Assembly (NCBI GenBank): GCA_964636505.1
Contig: CAZWRY010000011.1
Coordinates: 1-28,625 of the forward strand
DNA: 28,625 bases
From: CAZSCF01 sp964636505
GTDB taxonomy: Bacteria > Patescibacteriota > Minisyncoccia > Moranbacterales > UBA2206
Direction: 5' to 3'
Both the position numbers and the translations under genes were made by a program. The notes beneath the pieces were generated by a model. The model was given only the letters and a program-made list of their open reading frames with translations, was not told the origin of the DNA and ran no database searches. Below are positions 1 through 6,735 of this stretch, in pieces; position 1 is the first letter of the stretch, and each line of letters starts with the position of its first letter.

Positions 1-116
1 TATGATAAAAAGTGGAAGTTGATAATATTAAACCCTGGCATGAAGGCGGAAAACCCATCGCCGAAAATTGCCAAATGCTCTGCAAGCAATGCAATCGAAC
101 TAAATCAGGGAAATAG
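1..116 (+). pseudogene. C-terminal end of an HNH endonuclease, frame apparently broken
   Basis: From base 18 to the TAG at 114-116 the frame reads VDNIKPWHEGG, then NCQMLCKQCNRTKSGK. This is the typical end of an HNH nuclease: the D-x-I-x-P beta strand, the GG turn, the Asn-x-Gln helix and the C-x2-C zinc knuckle. A TAA at 6-8 closes this frame upstream. The overlapping frame from base 1 reads YDKKW, which is what normally precedes this motif in such nucleases. One missing base near 13-17 would join the two frames. I infer either a frameshifted gene or a sequencing error; most of the protein lies outside the window. The first H of HNH, usually D-H-I, is Asn here (D-N-I), which also hints at decay. 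Confidence 0.6.
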
Positions 117-145
117 TAAAACCAAAAAATAAATTGAAAAAAGTA

Positions 146-574
146 ATGAATAATTGGAAGAATAAATTTTTAAAATTATTTAGTAAAAAGGATGCTGGCC
201 AAGAGAGGGGTCTTGTTTGTGGCATTTGCAACAACAAAAAAGTAAAAAAATATTGTAACTTTTGCAAAAAAGAAACTCAAAATATTTATACTATTACGAT
301 AGTTGAAACTTTTTCAGTTAAAGAATCTATTGAAATAGAACAAAGAAAGCCGGGAGTAAAAGGTTGGTTTGTAAAAATGTTCCAAGGATTTAAAGCGAGT
401 ATGGATAAGGACAAATTTCCAAAAGGCATTGAATTGCATAGAAGATTTGATAAAGAAAAAGATTGGTATGATGAAATTGCAAGGGATGAAATAACAGGGA
501 GAATAACCAATGAATGTCACGAGCCACTAAGCAAACATATAGGGCACGGCAGCGCAAGAAAGAATAAAAATTGA
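146..574 (+). CDS. Small basic zinc-ribbon protein of unknown function
   Basis: 142 residues from the ATG at 146; an in-frame TTG at 134 would add four residues. The N-terminus is Lys-rich (NNWKNKFLKLFSKK). It is followed by two C-x2-C knuckles (CGIC about 15 residues before CNFC), which form a zinc ribbon, and then a mixed charged region with no motif I recognise. No transmembrane segment is visible. It lies 29 bases after the HNH fragment and is followed by a rho-independent terminator, so the two may have formed one unit. Zinc-ribbon proteins next to HNH genes are often nucleic-acid binding, but nothing beyond the ribbon supports that here. The family is not recognised. Confidence 0.6.
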   Translation: MNNWKNKFLKLFSKKDAGQERGLVCGICNNKKVKKYCNFCKKETQNIYTITIVETFSVKESIEIEQRKPGVKGWFVKMFQGFKASMDKDKFPKGIELHRRFDKEKDWYDEIARDEITGRITNECHEPLSKHIGHGSARKNKN

Positions 575-611
575 AATCATTCATTTCTGTCTGAATAATA
601 ATAAGCAAAAA

Positions 612-635
612 TAAAAGACCCTTTTGGTCTTTTTT
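612..635 (+). terminator. Rho-independent terminator after the zinc-ribbon gene
   Basis: The stem AAAAGACC (613-620) pairs with GGTCTTTT (626-633) around a 5-nt loop, and the second arm runs into a T tract. Confidence 0.8.
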
Positions 636-637
636 AC

Positions 638-646
638 TTATCCACA
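638..646 (+). promoter_or_regulatory. DnaA-box consensus match (TTATCCACA)
   Basis: An exact match to the canonical 9-mer DnaA box, placed between the terminator and the promoter of the BRO-N gene. A second exact match on the opposite strand is at 2286-2294. Two isolated boxes do not make an origin. Confidence 0.4.
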
Positions 647-654
647 GGGGATGC

Positions 655-685
655 TTGACAGTGATATTGGTAGTGATATAATATC
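655..685 (+). promoter_or_regulatory. Strong sigma70-type promoter with operator-like repeats
   Basis: TTGACA at 655-660 and TATAAT at 677-682, 16 bases apart, with TG one base before the -10 (extended -10). The direct repeat AGTGATAT occurs at 660-667 and 672-679, and the -10 lies inside the palindrome GATATAATATC (675-685). The repeats are well placed to bind a repressor, possibly the LexA-like protein or the BRO-N protein itself. Confidence 0.75.
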
Positions 686-707
686 ATTGTAAGCAAAATT
701 AGCACAT

Positions 708-1550
708 ATGACAAAAACAAATAACAAGCTTATTACGATTTTTGAGAAACACCCAGTAAGACGACGGTGGGACGACAAACAAGAAAAATGGTACTTTTCA
801 GTGGTAGATATCATTGCAATTCTAACGGAAAGTGCTGACCCAAGAAATTATTGGAAAGTGCTCAAGAATCGTTTAAGGAGGGAAGAATCTGAGGTGGTTA
901 CAAAATGTAACCAACTGAAAATGCAAGCTGCGGACGGCAAATTCTATCTCACCGATGCAGCGGATGTGGAAACTATTCTGCGTCTAGTTCAATCAGTACC
1001 ATCGCCAAAAGCGGAACCATTGAAAATATGGCTGGCCAAAACTGGCTATGAAAGAATGCAGGAAACTATTGATCCGGAATTGGCAGTAAGTCGCGGACGA
1101 AAAACTTGGCAAATGATGGGAAGAAGTAAGAAATGGATTGAACAAAGAATGTTAAGTGTAGAAACGAGAAATAAACTGACGGATTACTGGTCCGAACATG
1201 GAATTTCAAAACGAGACGAATATGCCAGATTAACGAATATTATTCATCAGGAATGGAGTGGACTTTCAGTAAAAAGTCATAAGAATTTGAAAAGGATAAG
1301 AGAACATAATTTGCGCGATCACATGGATGAAGCAGAATTGATTTTTACAGCCTTAGCAGAACTTTCAGCAAGACGAATCTCCGAAGCAGAAAAAGCAGAA
1401 GGATATGATCCGAATAAATCTTGCGCAATAAAAGGCGGAAGAATTTCTGGAGAGGCAAGAAAAAAACTAGAAGAGCAAACAGGAAAACAAATTGTGAATA
1501 ATAGAAATTATTTGAGGCCGATAGGAGAATTTAAAAAAATTAAAAAATAA
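708..1550 (+). CDS. BRO-N domain protein, phage antirepressor-like
   Basis: 280 residues. The N-terminal third (about 10-115), with WYFSVVDIIAILTES and the KxYLTDxAD pattern, is a BRO-N domain, a DNA-binding fold named from baculovirus repeated ORFs and phage antirepressors. The C-terminal half has the partner region of this family (KEWIEQR-like helix, WSGLSVKSHKNLK, NLRDHMDEAELIFTALAE and a GG-rich end). The length fits the stand-alone chromosomal family. By family these proteins bind DNA and often counter repressors or respond to DNA damage; the precise role is unproven. A strong promoter precedes it, and the LexA-like gene follows after 58 bases in the same direction. The pairing suggests a repressor/antirepressor or SOS-type unit, either host-owned or derived from a prophage. 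Confidence 0.85.
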   Translation: MTKTNNKLITIFEKHPVRRRWDDKQEKWYFSVVDIIAILTESADPRNYWKVLKNRLRREESEVVTKCNQLKMQAADGKFYLTDAADVETILRLVQSVPSPKAEPLKIWLAKTGYERMQETIDPELAVSRGRKTWQMMGRSKKWIEQRMLSVETRNKLTDYWSEHGISKRDEYARLTNIIHQEWSGLSVKSHKNLKRIREHNLRDHMDEAELIFTALAELSARRISEAEKAEGYDPNKSCAIKGGRISGEARKKLEEQTGKQIVNNRNYLRPIGEFKKIKK

Positions 1551-1565
1551 TTTTTAAAAATCCCA

Positions 1566-1593
1566 GTTAAATTTTTTCTTTCATAAATTTAAC
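1566..1593. repeat. Inverted repeat between the BRO-N gene and the LexA-like gene
   Basis: GTTAAATTT (1566-1574) and AAATTTAAC (1585-1593) are perfect complements around a 10-nt T-rich loop, 16 bases before the LexA-like start codon. It could be an operator for autoregulation or a weak terminator hairpin. It shares no obvious motif with the palindrome at 675-685, and neither resembles the E. coli or Bacillus LexA boxes. Confidence 0.55.
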
Positions 1594-1608
1594 GAGACAA
1601 ATAAAAAA

Positions 1609-2274
1609 ATGGACAAACTAACCGCCAAACAAAATTTAATTCTCGAAACAATCAGAGAAATGATTGAAAGAGAAAAAAAGAATCCCACCACCTATGGCGT
1701 GCATAAAGATTTGCAGGAAAGAGGGGTGGAAGTCGGCAGTCTCAAGGGAACTGTTCAAGTCATTGAAGCTTTGGAGAAAAAAGATCTGCTCAAAAGAGAT
1801 AAGGACAGAAAAATATTTTTAGTCGAAAATGAAAATTATGCCAACTGGGAAAATATTTTTTCCATTCCGATGTATGGCTTGGCCTCTTGCGGAGAAGCTT
1901 TGTCCTTTGCTGATAATAATGTGGATGGCTATTTGCAAATTTCCAAAAGTCTTTTTCGCGAAGAAAGTCCGGCTAAGCTTTTTGCCGTCAAAGCTTTGGG
2001 TGATTCGATGGATAAAAATGAAATCAACGATGGCGACTATGTTGTTTTTGAAAAATGCGAGCCGGGTTGCGATTTTGAGAAAAAAATTGTGGTGGCGGTT
2101 ATCAATGGCATGGCGACGATCAAGAGATATCAAAAACTTCCGCACGGAATCATCGGACTTTTTCCCAACTCAACAAATCCAACTCATCAGCCGATTTATC
2201 TGGATGAATCGGACACAGTTTTAATTGCTGGAATTTTCAAAAAAGTTTTACCGGTAACCTATGTAAGCTTATAG
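1609..2274 (+). CDS. lexA: LexA-like S24 self-cleaving repressor
   Basis: 221 residues. Residues 1-75 form a winged-helix-type DNA-binding domain (LTAKQNLILETIREMIE opens much like LexA). Residues 85-215 form an S24 peptidase domain. The catalytic serine is Ser133 in GDSMDKN and the general-base lysine is Lys172 in ATIKRY. The predicted cleavage site lies in LASCGEAL, Cys94-Gly95. A Cys-Gly bond is the one cut in UmuD, whereas LexA usually has Ala-Gly. By family the protein represses DNA-damage genes until RecA-ssDNA filaments trigger self-cleavage. Its partner gene upstream is the BRO-N protein. It may be the cell's LexA or a phage-type repressor. No standard SOS box is visible nearby, so its target is unknown. 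A terminator hairpin follows. Confidence 0.85.
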   Translation: MDKLTAKQNLILETIREMIEREKKNPTTYGVHKDLQERGVEVGSLKGTVQVIEALEKKDLLKRDKDRKIFLVENENYANWENIFSIPMYGLASCGEALSFADNNVDGYLQISKSLFREESPAKLFAVKALGDSMDKNEINDGDYVVFEKCEPGCDFEKKIVVAVINGMATIKRYQKLPHGIIGLFPNSTNPTHQPIYLDESDTVLIAGIFKKVLPVTYVSL

Positions 2275-2285
2275 TCTTGCAGGGC

Positions 2286-2294
2286 TGTGGATAA
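2286..2294 (-). promoter_or_regulatory. Second DnaA-box consensus match
   Basis: TGTGGATAA on the plus strand is the exact reverse complement of TTATCCACA. It lies just upstream of the nrdR promoter. DnaA boxes control RNR genes in E. coli, so a regulatory role is possible, but a single site is weak evidence. Confidence 0.4.
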
Positions 2295-2310
2295 CTCAAT
2301 ATTTTGGCTT

Positions 2311-2346
2311 AAAATCCGCTACTTGCAAAGTGCTTGGCGGATTTTT
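2311..2346 (+). terminator. Terminator after the LexA-like gene
   Basis: AAAATCCGC (2311-2319) pairs with GCGGATTTT (2337-2345), and the T tract continues. The 3' arm overlaps the -35 region of the nrdR promoter, so the two units are packed back to back. Confidence 0.75.
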
Positions 2347-2361
2347 ATATTGTGGTATAAT
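2334..2361 (+). promoter_or_regulatory. nrdR-nrdD promoter, extended -10
   Basis: TTGGCG (2334-2339), 16-base spacer, TATAAT (2356-2361), with TG at 2353-2354. The expected transcription start is near 2368, immediately before the NrdR box. Confidence 0.65.
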
Positions 2362-2372
2362 GGTATTACTGT

Positions 2373-2388
2373 ACACTATATATAGTAT
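2373..2388 (+). promoter_or_regulatory. NrdR box
   Basis: The 16-mer ACACTATATATAGTAT closely matches the known NrdR consensus acaCwAtATaTwGtgt and contains the perfect palindrome ACTATATATAGT. It sits about +5 to +20 relative to the predicted start, so binding would block transcription. A degenerate second half-site (TATATTGTG, within 2340-2355) lies about three helical turns upstream. NrdR boxes usually come in pairs. Confidence 0.8.
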
Positions 2389-2397
2389 AAATTGGTT

Positions 2398-2463
2398 ATA
2401 AAGTTCTTAAAGTTGGAAAGTTCATAAAGATAAAAAGACTTTAAAAACCTTATAAACCTTTAG
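2398..2463. repeat. Inverted array of 9-nt AAAGTT repeats in the nrdR leader
   Basis: The left arm repeats a unit like NTAAAGTTC about every nine bases (2398-2429). The right arm (2437-2463) is roughly its reverse complement with the same period. Together they could fold into a long imperfect hairpin in the nrdR 5' UTR. A related copy lies at 10639-10706. Confidence 0.65.
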
Positions 2464-2472
2464 CTTAAATTT

Positions 2473-2925
2473 ATGAACTGTCCTTTTTGCAATCATTCTG
2501 AAACCAAAGTCGTTGATTCCAGAGAAACCAACGACGGAAAAATTACCCGCAGGCGCAGGGAATGTTTGAAATGTGAATTGCGCTTCAGCACCTACGAGGA
2601 AGTGGAGCTCTTGAATCTGACAGTTATTAAAAAGGATGGTTCTAGGGTGGAATATGACAAAACCAAGATAGAATCTGGCATCAGAAAAGCCCTGGAAAAA
2701 AGACCGATTAATGATGAAAAATTTTCCAAGCTGATGGGAGAAATCGAATATGCTATCAGGAGCCTAGAAAAGCCGGAAGTGAGTACCCGAGAAATTGGAA
2801 AGATAATTCTCAAGAAACTAAAAGGTTTGGATGAAGTAGCTTATGTGCGTTTCGCCAGCGTCTATAAATCGTTTGGCAGCATTGAAAGTTTCAAAAAAGA
2901 ATTGGATATGTTGGAAAATGAATAA
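2473..2925 (+). CDS. nrdR: Transcriptional repressor NrdR
   Basis: 150 residues, the usual family length. The zinc ribbon is C3-x2-C6 and C31-x2-C34, with the conserved DSRETNDGKITRRRREC stretch between. The ATP-cone occupies about 49-139 (TVIKKDGSRVEYDKTKIE). By family NrdR senses ATP and dATP through the cone and represses ribonucleotide reductase operons by binding NrdR boxes. A box lies in this gene's own promoter, so autoregulation together with nrdD is expected. nrdD follows after 36 bases on the same strand. Nothing unusual in the coding sequence. Confidence 0.97.
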   Translation: MNCPFCNHSETKVVDSRETNDGKITRRRRECLKCELRFSTYEEVELLNLTVIKKDGSRVEYDKTKIESGIRKALEKRPINDEKFSKLMGEIEYAIRSLEKPEVSTREIGKIILKKLKGLDEVAYVRFASVYKSFGSIESFKKELDMLENE

Positions 2926-2961
2926 TTTTTAATAAAGCAATAAATTAATAACTCTACAAAA

Positions 2962-5226
2962 ATGGCAAAACAAAAAAAGAAAGAAAAAGGGGTCAAGGGG
3001 GAAAAGAGAGTTGCTCGCAAAGCAGTGAAAATTGCGGCAGCCAATAAAAAGGAAGTCAAGAAACCTTCCACTAAGATAGTTTCCAAAAACAGAATAACCA
3101 GAGTCATCAAAAGAAGCGGACAAATCGCGGCTTTTGATAAAGCTAAGATTACCAGGGCTGTCCAAAAAGCTTTGGAAGCGACCGGCGAAGGAAATCTCAA
3201 AGACGCCAAAAAAGTTGTTGAAAAAATTATTCGTCTTTTAAATAAAAATTACAAGAAAGGATATATCCCGCAAATTGAAGAAATCCAAGACTTGGTAGAA
3301 AGAGTTTTAATGATTTTGGATTTTGATGAAACGGCTAAAGCCTACATCCTTTATCGCGAACAACACCGAAAAATCAGAGAGACGGAAGAATCACTCAAGG
3401 AGGCGGTCAATTTAGTGGATAAATACATTGAAGAAATTGATTGGAAAGTTAAAGAAAATGCCAACATGGCCTATTCTTTGCAAGGACTCAATAACTATAT
3501 TTCTTCAGTTGTGAGTTCCAAATATTGGATGAACAGGGTTTATTCCAAAGATATCCGCGATGCACATGAAGAAGGGGATTTTCATATTCACGACTTGCAA
3601 TTAGTTGCTGCCTATTGTTGTGGCTGGGATTTGCAAGATTTGTTGCGCCGCGGCTTTACGGGTGTTCCCGGAAAAGTAGCTTGTAAGCCGGCTAAACATT
3701 TCGGGTCAGCTTTAGGGCAAATGGTCAATTTTATCTATACTTTGCAAGGTGAAGTGGCGGGAGCGCAAGCTTTTTCCAATTTTGATACATTGCTGGCTCC
3801 TTTCGTGCGTTATGATAAATTAAGTTATGAAGAGGTGAAACAGGAAATCCAATCTTTTGTTTTCAATATGAATGTTTCCACTCGGGTCGGTTTTCAAACT
3901 CCCTTTTCCAATATCACCTTGGATATCATGCCGCCCAAAACTTTAGCCAAAGAAGCTGCGATTATCGGCGGTGTTCCGCAAAAAGAAACTTATGGGGAAT
4001 TTCAGGAAGAAATGAATATGATAAACAGAGCTTTCGCGGAAGTGATGAGTGAAGGTGATTCCAACGGAAGAATTTTTACTTTTCCAATACCGACCTACAA
4101 TATAGGTAAAAAATTCAATTGGGAAGATGAAAGGTATAATCCGATTTGGGAAATGACAGCTAAATACGGCATTCCTTATTTTGCCAACTTCATTAATTCC
4201 GATATGGATCCGGAAGATGCCCGTTCCATGTGTTGCCGTCTCAGGCTGGATAACCGCGAATTGCATAAACGTGGCGGCGGTCTTTTTGGCGCCAATCCGA
4301 TGACCGGTTCAATCGGAGTTGTGACCATTAATTTGCCGCGTCTGGGTTACACTTCCGGAAATAAGAAAGAATTTTTCAAAAAACTGGACCATCTGATGGA
4401 CTTGGCCAAAGAAAGTTTGGAAACCAAAAGAAAACTGGTTGAAAATCTGACCGAAAAAGGTCTTTATCCATATACAAAATTTTATTTGGATTCTATTAAG
4501 AAGCGCCGGGGAAAATATTGGAATAACCATTTTTCTACAATCGGTATCGTGGGGATGAACGAGGCACTCCTAAATCTTTTGGGGGTGGACATTACTTCCA
4601 AAGCCGGACAAAAACTGGCCGAAGAAATTTTGACGCATATGCGGGAAAGAATTGTTAAATTCCAAGAAGAAACAGGTGACCTCTTCAATTTGGAAGCCAC
4701 GCCGGCCGAAGGTACTTCCTATCGTTTGGCCAGACTGGACAAGGAAAAATATTCCAAAATTATTTTTGCTAACGACGAGAAAGTGAAAAAAGATGGAGTG
4801 GAACCTTACTACACGAATTCTTCGCAGCTTCCGGTTGGGCACACAGAGGATATTTTTGAAGCCTTGGACTTGCAGGAAAAAATGCAAACCAAATATACAG
4901 GTGGAACGGTTCTGCATGGATTTTTGGGAGAAAGAATTCAGGATATTGAATCTACCCGAAAATTAGTGCGCAAAATTGCCGAAAATTATTCCTTGCCTTA
5001 CTTCACCCTCACGCCAACATTCAGTATTTGTCCGGTGCACGGATATTTATCCGGAGAACATCACACTTGTCCCAAATGCGTAGTAGAACAAAAAACCGAA
5101 GTGTATTCCCGAGTGGTTGGCTATATCCGTCCGATTCAGCAATGGAATGGAGGTAAGCAAGAAGAATTCAAAGATCGCAAGGAATTTGTGGTTAAGCAAA
5201 AAACTAAAGAAAAAATAAAGCTGTAA
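2962..5226 (+). CDS. nrdD: Anaerobic (class III) ribonucleoside-triphosphate reductase
   Basis: 754 residues. Reduces NTPs to dNTPs using an oxygen-sensitive glycyl radical. A Lys/Ala-rich extension (1-43) precedes a complete ATP-cone (about 44-145). The catalytic barrel follows, with CCRLRLDNRE and GGGLFGANPMTGSIG. The C-terminus has a zinc site (C690-PVH, C703-PK-C706; one ligand position is His rather than Cys) and the glycyl-radical loop RVVGY, with Gly720 as the probable radical residue, then WNGGKQEEF. It lies between nrdR and the activase gene, a complete regulated module. No aerobic RNR is in this window. The basic N-terminal tail is longer than usual for the family, and there is no closer Met start, so it appears real. 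Confidence 0.97.
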   Translation: MAKQKKKEKGVKGEKRVARKAVKIAAANKKEVKKPSTKIVSKNRITRVIKRSGQIAAFDKAKITRAVQKALEATGEGNLKDAKKVVEKIIRLLNKNYKKGYIPQIEEIQDLVERVLMILDFDETAKAYILYREQHRKIRETEESLKEAVNLVDKYIEEIDWKVKENANMAYSLQGLNNYISSVVSSKYWMNRVYSKDIRDAHEEGDFHIHDLQLVAAYCCGWDLQDLLRRGFTGVPGKVACKPAKHFGSALGQMVNFIYTLQGEVAGAQAFSNFDTLLAPFVRYDKLSYEEVKQEIQSFVFNMNVSTRVGFQTPFSNITLDIMPPKTLAKEAAIIGGVPQKETYGEFQEEMNMINRAFAEVMSEGDSNGRIFTFPIPTYNIGKKFNWEDERYNPIWEMTAKYGIPYFANFINSDMDPEDARSMCCRLRLDNRELHKRGGGLFGANPMTGSIGVVTINLPRLGYTSGNKKEFFKKLDHLMDLAKESLETKRKLVENLTEKGLYPYTKFYLDSIKKRRGKYWNNHFSTIGIVGMNEALLNLLGVDITSKAGQKLAEEILTHMRERIVKFQEETGDLFNLEATPAEGTSYRLARLDKEKYSKIIFANDEKVKKDGVEPYYTNSSQLPVGHTEDIFEALDLQEKMQTKYTGGTVLHGFLGERIQDIESTRKLVRKIAENYSLPYFTLTPTFSICPVHGYLSGEHHTCPKCVVEQKTEVYSRVVGYIRPIQQWNGGKQEEFKDRKEFVVKQKTKEKIKL

Positions 5227-5244
5227 CAAAAAGAAAAAGATAGC

Positions 5245-5278
5245 GGGGCAATACTGTCATTATTGGCGGTATTGCCCC
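5245..5278 (+). other. Perfect 10-bp hairpin between nrdD and nrdG
   Basis: GGGGCAATAC (5245-5254) pairs with GTATTGCCCC (5269-5278), and there is no real T tract after it. It ends 11 bases before the nrdG ATG. It could be an mRNA-stability or attenuator element adjusting the nrdD:nrdG ratio. Confidence 0.65.
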
Positions 5279-5289
5279 AGTTTATAAAA

Positions 5290-5988
5290 ATGATACTTGG
5301 CGGTTATCAAAAATTAACTTTAATTGATTATCCCGGCAAAGTGGCCACGACTGTTTTTACTACCGGCTGCAATTTTCGCTGTCCTTTTTGCCATAATCCG
5401 CAGCTGGTGAATCTTCCAAGCTTGCAGACTGGGAATTTGATGGAAAAGGAGTTTTTTGATTTTCTGAAAAAAAGGAAAGGCAAACTGGAAGGGGTTTGTA
5501 TTACCGGAGGCGAACCAATTATTCAAAAAGATCTTGTTGATTTTATCAAAAAAATAAAAAAAATGGGCTTTGCAGTCAAGCTGGACACGAACGGCATGCG
5601 TCCGGATATTTTGAAAAAAATAATCGATCAGAAAATCGTGGATTTTATTGCCATGGATATCAAAAATTCTCTCAAAAAATATTCGAAAACGTCAGGGGTC
5701 AAAGTCGATACGGACAGAATAAAATTAAGCGTGGAGCTCATCCGTAACAGCGGCTTGCCCTATGAATTCCGTACTACCGCCGTGCCGGGCTTTCACGAGG
5801 AAAAAGATTTTTTGGAAATTGCCACCTGGCTCAAAGGCTCAAAGAAATATTTTTTGCAGGAATATCGCGGGGAAAAAACCTTGGATGCAAAAATCGGCAA
5901 AATAACCCAAGGTAAAAAACTGGATTTGGAAAAAATCAAAAAGAAAATTGAAAAAAGCTTTGATTTTGTCGGAATTCGCAGTAAATAA
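5290..5988 (+). CDS. nrdG: Anaerobic RNR activating enzyme (radical SAM)
   Basis: 232 residues from the ATG at 5290; an in-frame TTG at 5263 lies inside a hairpin and is less likely. The radical-SAM cluster motif is C27-NFR-C31-PF-C34, and GGEP follows in VCITGGEP. The start GGYQKLTLIDYPGKVATTVFTTGCNF matches the NrdG2 type of activase, which is larger than E. coli NrdG (154 residues). It generates the 5'-deoxyadenosyl radical that places the glycyl radical on NrdD. It lies 63 bases after nrdD, separated by a hairpin, and has no clear Shine-Dalgarno sequence. Confidence 0.92.
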   Translation: MILGGYQKLTLIDYPGKVATTVFTTGCNFRCPFCHNPQLVNLPSLQTGNLMEKEFFDFLKKRKGKLEGVCITGGEPIIQKDLVDFIKKIKKMGFAVKLDTNGMRPDILKKIIDQKIVDFIAMDIKNSLKKYSKTSGVKVDTDRIKLSVELIRNSGLPYEFRTTAVPGFHEEKDFLEIATWLKGSKKYFLQEYRGEKTLDAKIGKITQGKKLDLEKIKKKIEKSFDFVGIRSK

Positions 5989-6086
5989 ACTTTTATGAGG
6001 ATATACCCACACACCTTTAATTAGTTATGAATGGTTAGCACGCGTTGGGTTATTTCTTGATATTAAGTAATGTTTTATAAAATATT

Positions 6087-6317
6087 ATGGAAAAAGGTGT
6101 GCGGGTGTACGTCAAAATTCATCCCAAGTCGTCACAGAGCAAGGTTCTGAAAACAGCAGAAAATGAATATGAAGTCTGGGTTACGGCGCCGCCGGTTGAC
6201 AACGCGGCCAACGAGATGCTAATACGTACACTAGCGGAGTATTTTGATGTTTCAAAAAGTTCATTGACAATAGTGGGCGGCAAAACTGCCCGAACGAAAA
6301 TAATCGATATTAAATAG
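6087..6317 (+). CDS. DUF167 (YggU-like) protein
   Basis: 76 residues. KIHPKSSQSKV, then the signature APPVDNAANEMLIRTLAEYFDVSKSSLTIVGGKTARTK, identify the DUF167/YggU family, a small alpha/beta protein with no firmly known biochemical role. The length is typical of the shorter members. It follows nrdG after 98 bases that hold no clear terminator, and precedes the 106-residue unknown by 21 bases, so the two are probably co-transcribed. A weak promoter-like TTGATA is present at 6057-6062. Confidence 0.9.
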   Translation: MEKGVRVYVKIHPKSSQSKVLKTAENEYEVWVTAPPVDNAANEMLIRTLAEYFDVSKSSLTIVGGKTARTKIIDIK

Positions 6318-6338
6318 AAGACAAAAGGAGGGAGCGCT

Positions 6339-6659
6339 ATGTTTATTTTTCAGAAAAAGAAAAACGGAGAAGTTTTGGAAGTCCATGGTCCAAATGTCCC
6401 GCTGGATCAATTGTATGGCCAGATCGTCGACGGACTGGGCATAGGCTCAGGATGCAACTTGGCAAGGGTGTTAATGAAAATTGCAAAATTTGAAGAAAAT
6501 TTGCACATTGCCTGGATTGAAAGCATCGATCCTGGACATATTTTTTTCCGAAAAAAGGCAAAAGATATCAAGACCCCGGGGCGCTTGGTCGTGGAGATAA
6601 ATGGCGACCTGGCCAATCCCGAAGATGTGGTGGTATCCATGAGAACGTGGTTACTCTGA
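6339..6659 (+). CDS. Unknown 106-residue protein
   Basis: A strong Shine-Dalgarno (AAGGAGGG, about 6325-6332) precedes the ATG at 6339, unlike most genes here. The protein is soluble, with a short basic start (FQKKKNG), a GLGIGSGCN turn and an amphipathic pattern; there is one Cys and no transmembrane helix. I do not recognise the family. Codon choice looks more G+C rich than in nearby genes, similar to the genes at 23144 and 26370, which also have strong Shine-Dalgarno sites. It ends before a clear terminator, so it closes the unit that begins with the DUF167 gene. Confidence 0.75.
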   Translation: MFIFQKKKNGEVLEVHGPNVPLDQLYGQIVDGLGIGSGCNLARVLMKIAKFEENLHIAWIESIDPGHIFFRKKAKDIKTPGRLVVEINGDLANPEDVVVSMRTWLL

Positions 6660-6680
6660 TGAATGGCAAGGTTTATTGAT

Positions 6681-6719
6681 AAAAGCTAGCAGGAAACTCT
6701 ATTCTTGCTAGCTTTTTTT
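6681..6719 (+). terminator. Rho-independent terminator
   Basis: AAAAGCTAGCA (6681-6691) pairs with TGCTAGCTTTT (6706-6716), followed by a run of T. Confidence 0.9.
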
Positions 6720-6723
6720 GTTA

Positions 6724-6729
6724 TATAAT
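6724..6729 (+). promoter_or_regulatory. -10 element of comEC, leaderless arrangement
   Basis: TATAAT ends six bases before the ATG at 6736, so the transcription start would fall at the start codon. No good -35 is visible because the region is the preceding terminator. Confidence 0.5.
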
Positions 6730-6735
6730 TGGCAC

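Noticed and set aside
708..2274. Integrated prophage
   Set aside because: An antirepressor-type gene and a repressor are present, but no integrase, structural genes or attachment repeats are seen.
638..2294. Replication origin
   Set aside because: Only two DnaA boxes 1.6 kb apart, without a cluster, AT-rich unwinding repeats or dnaA/dnaN nearby.
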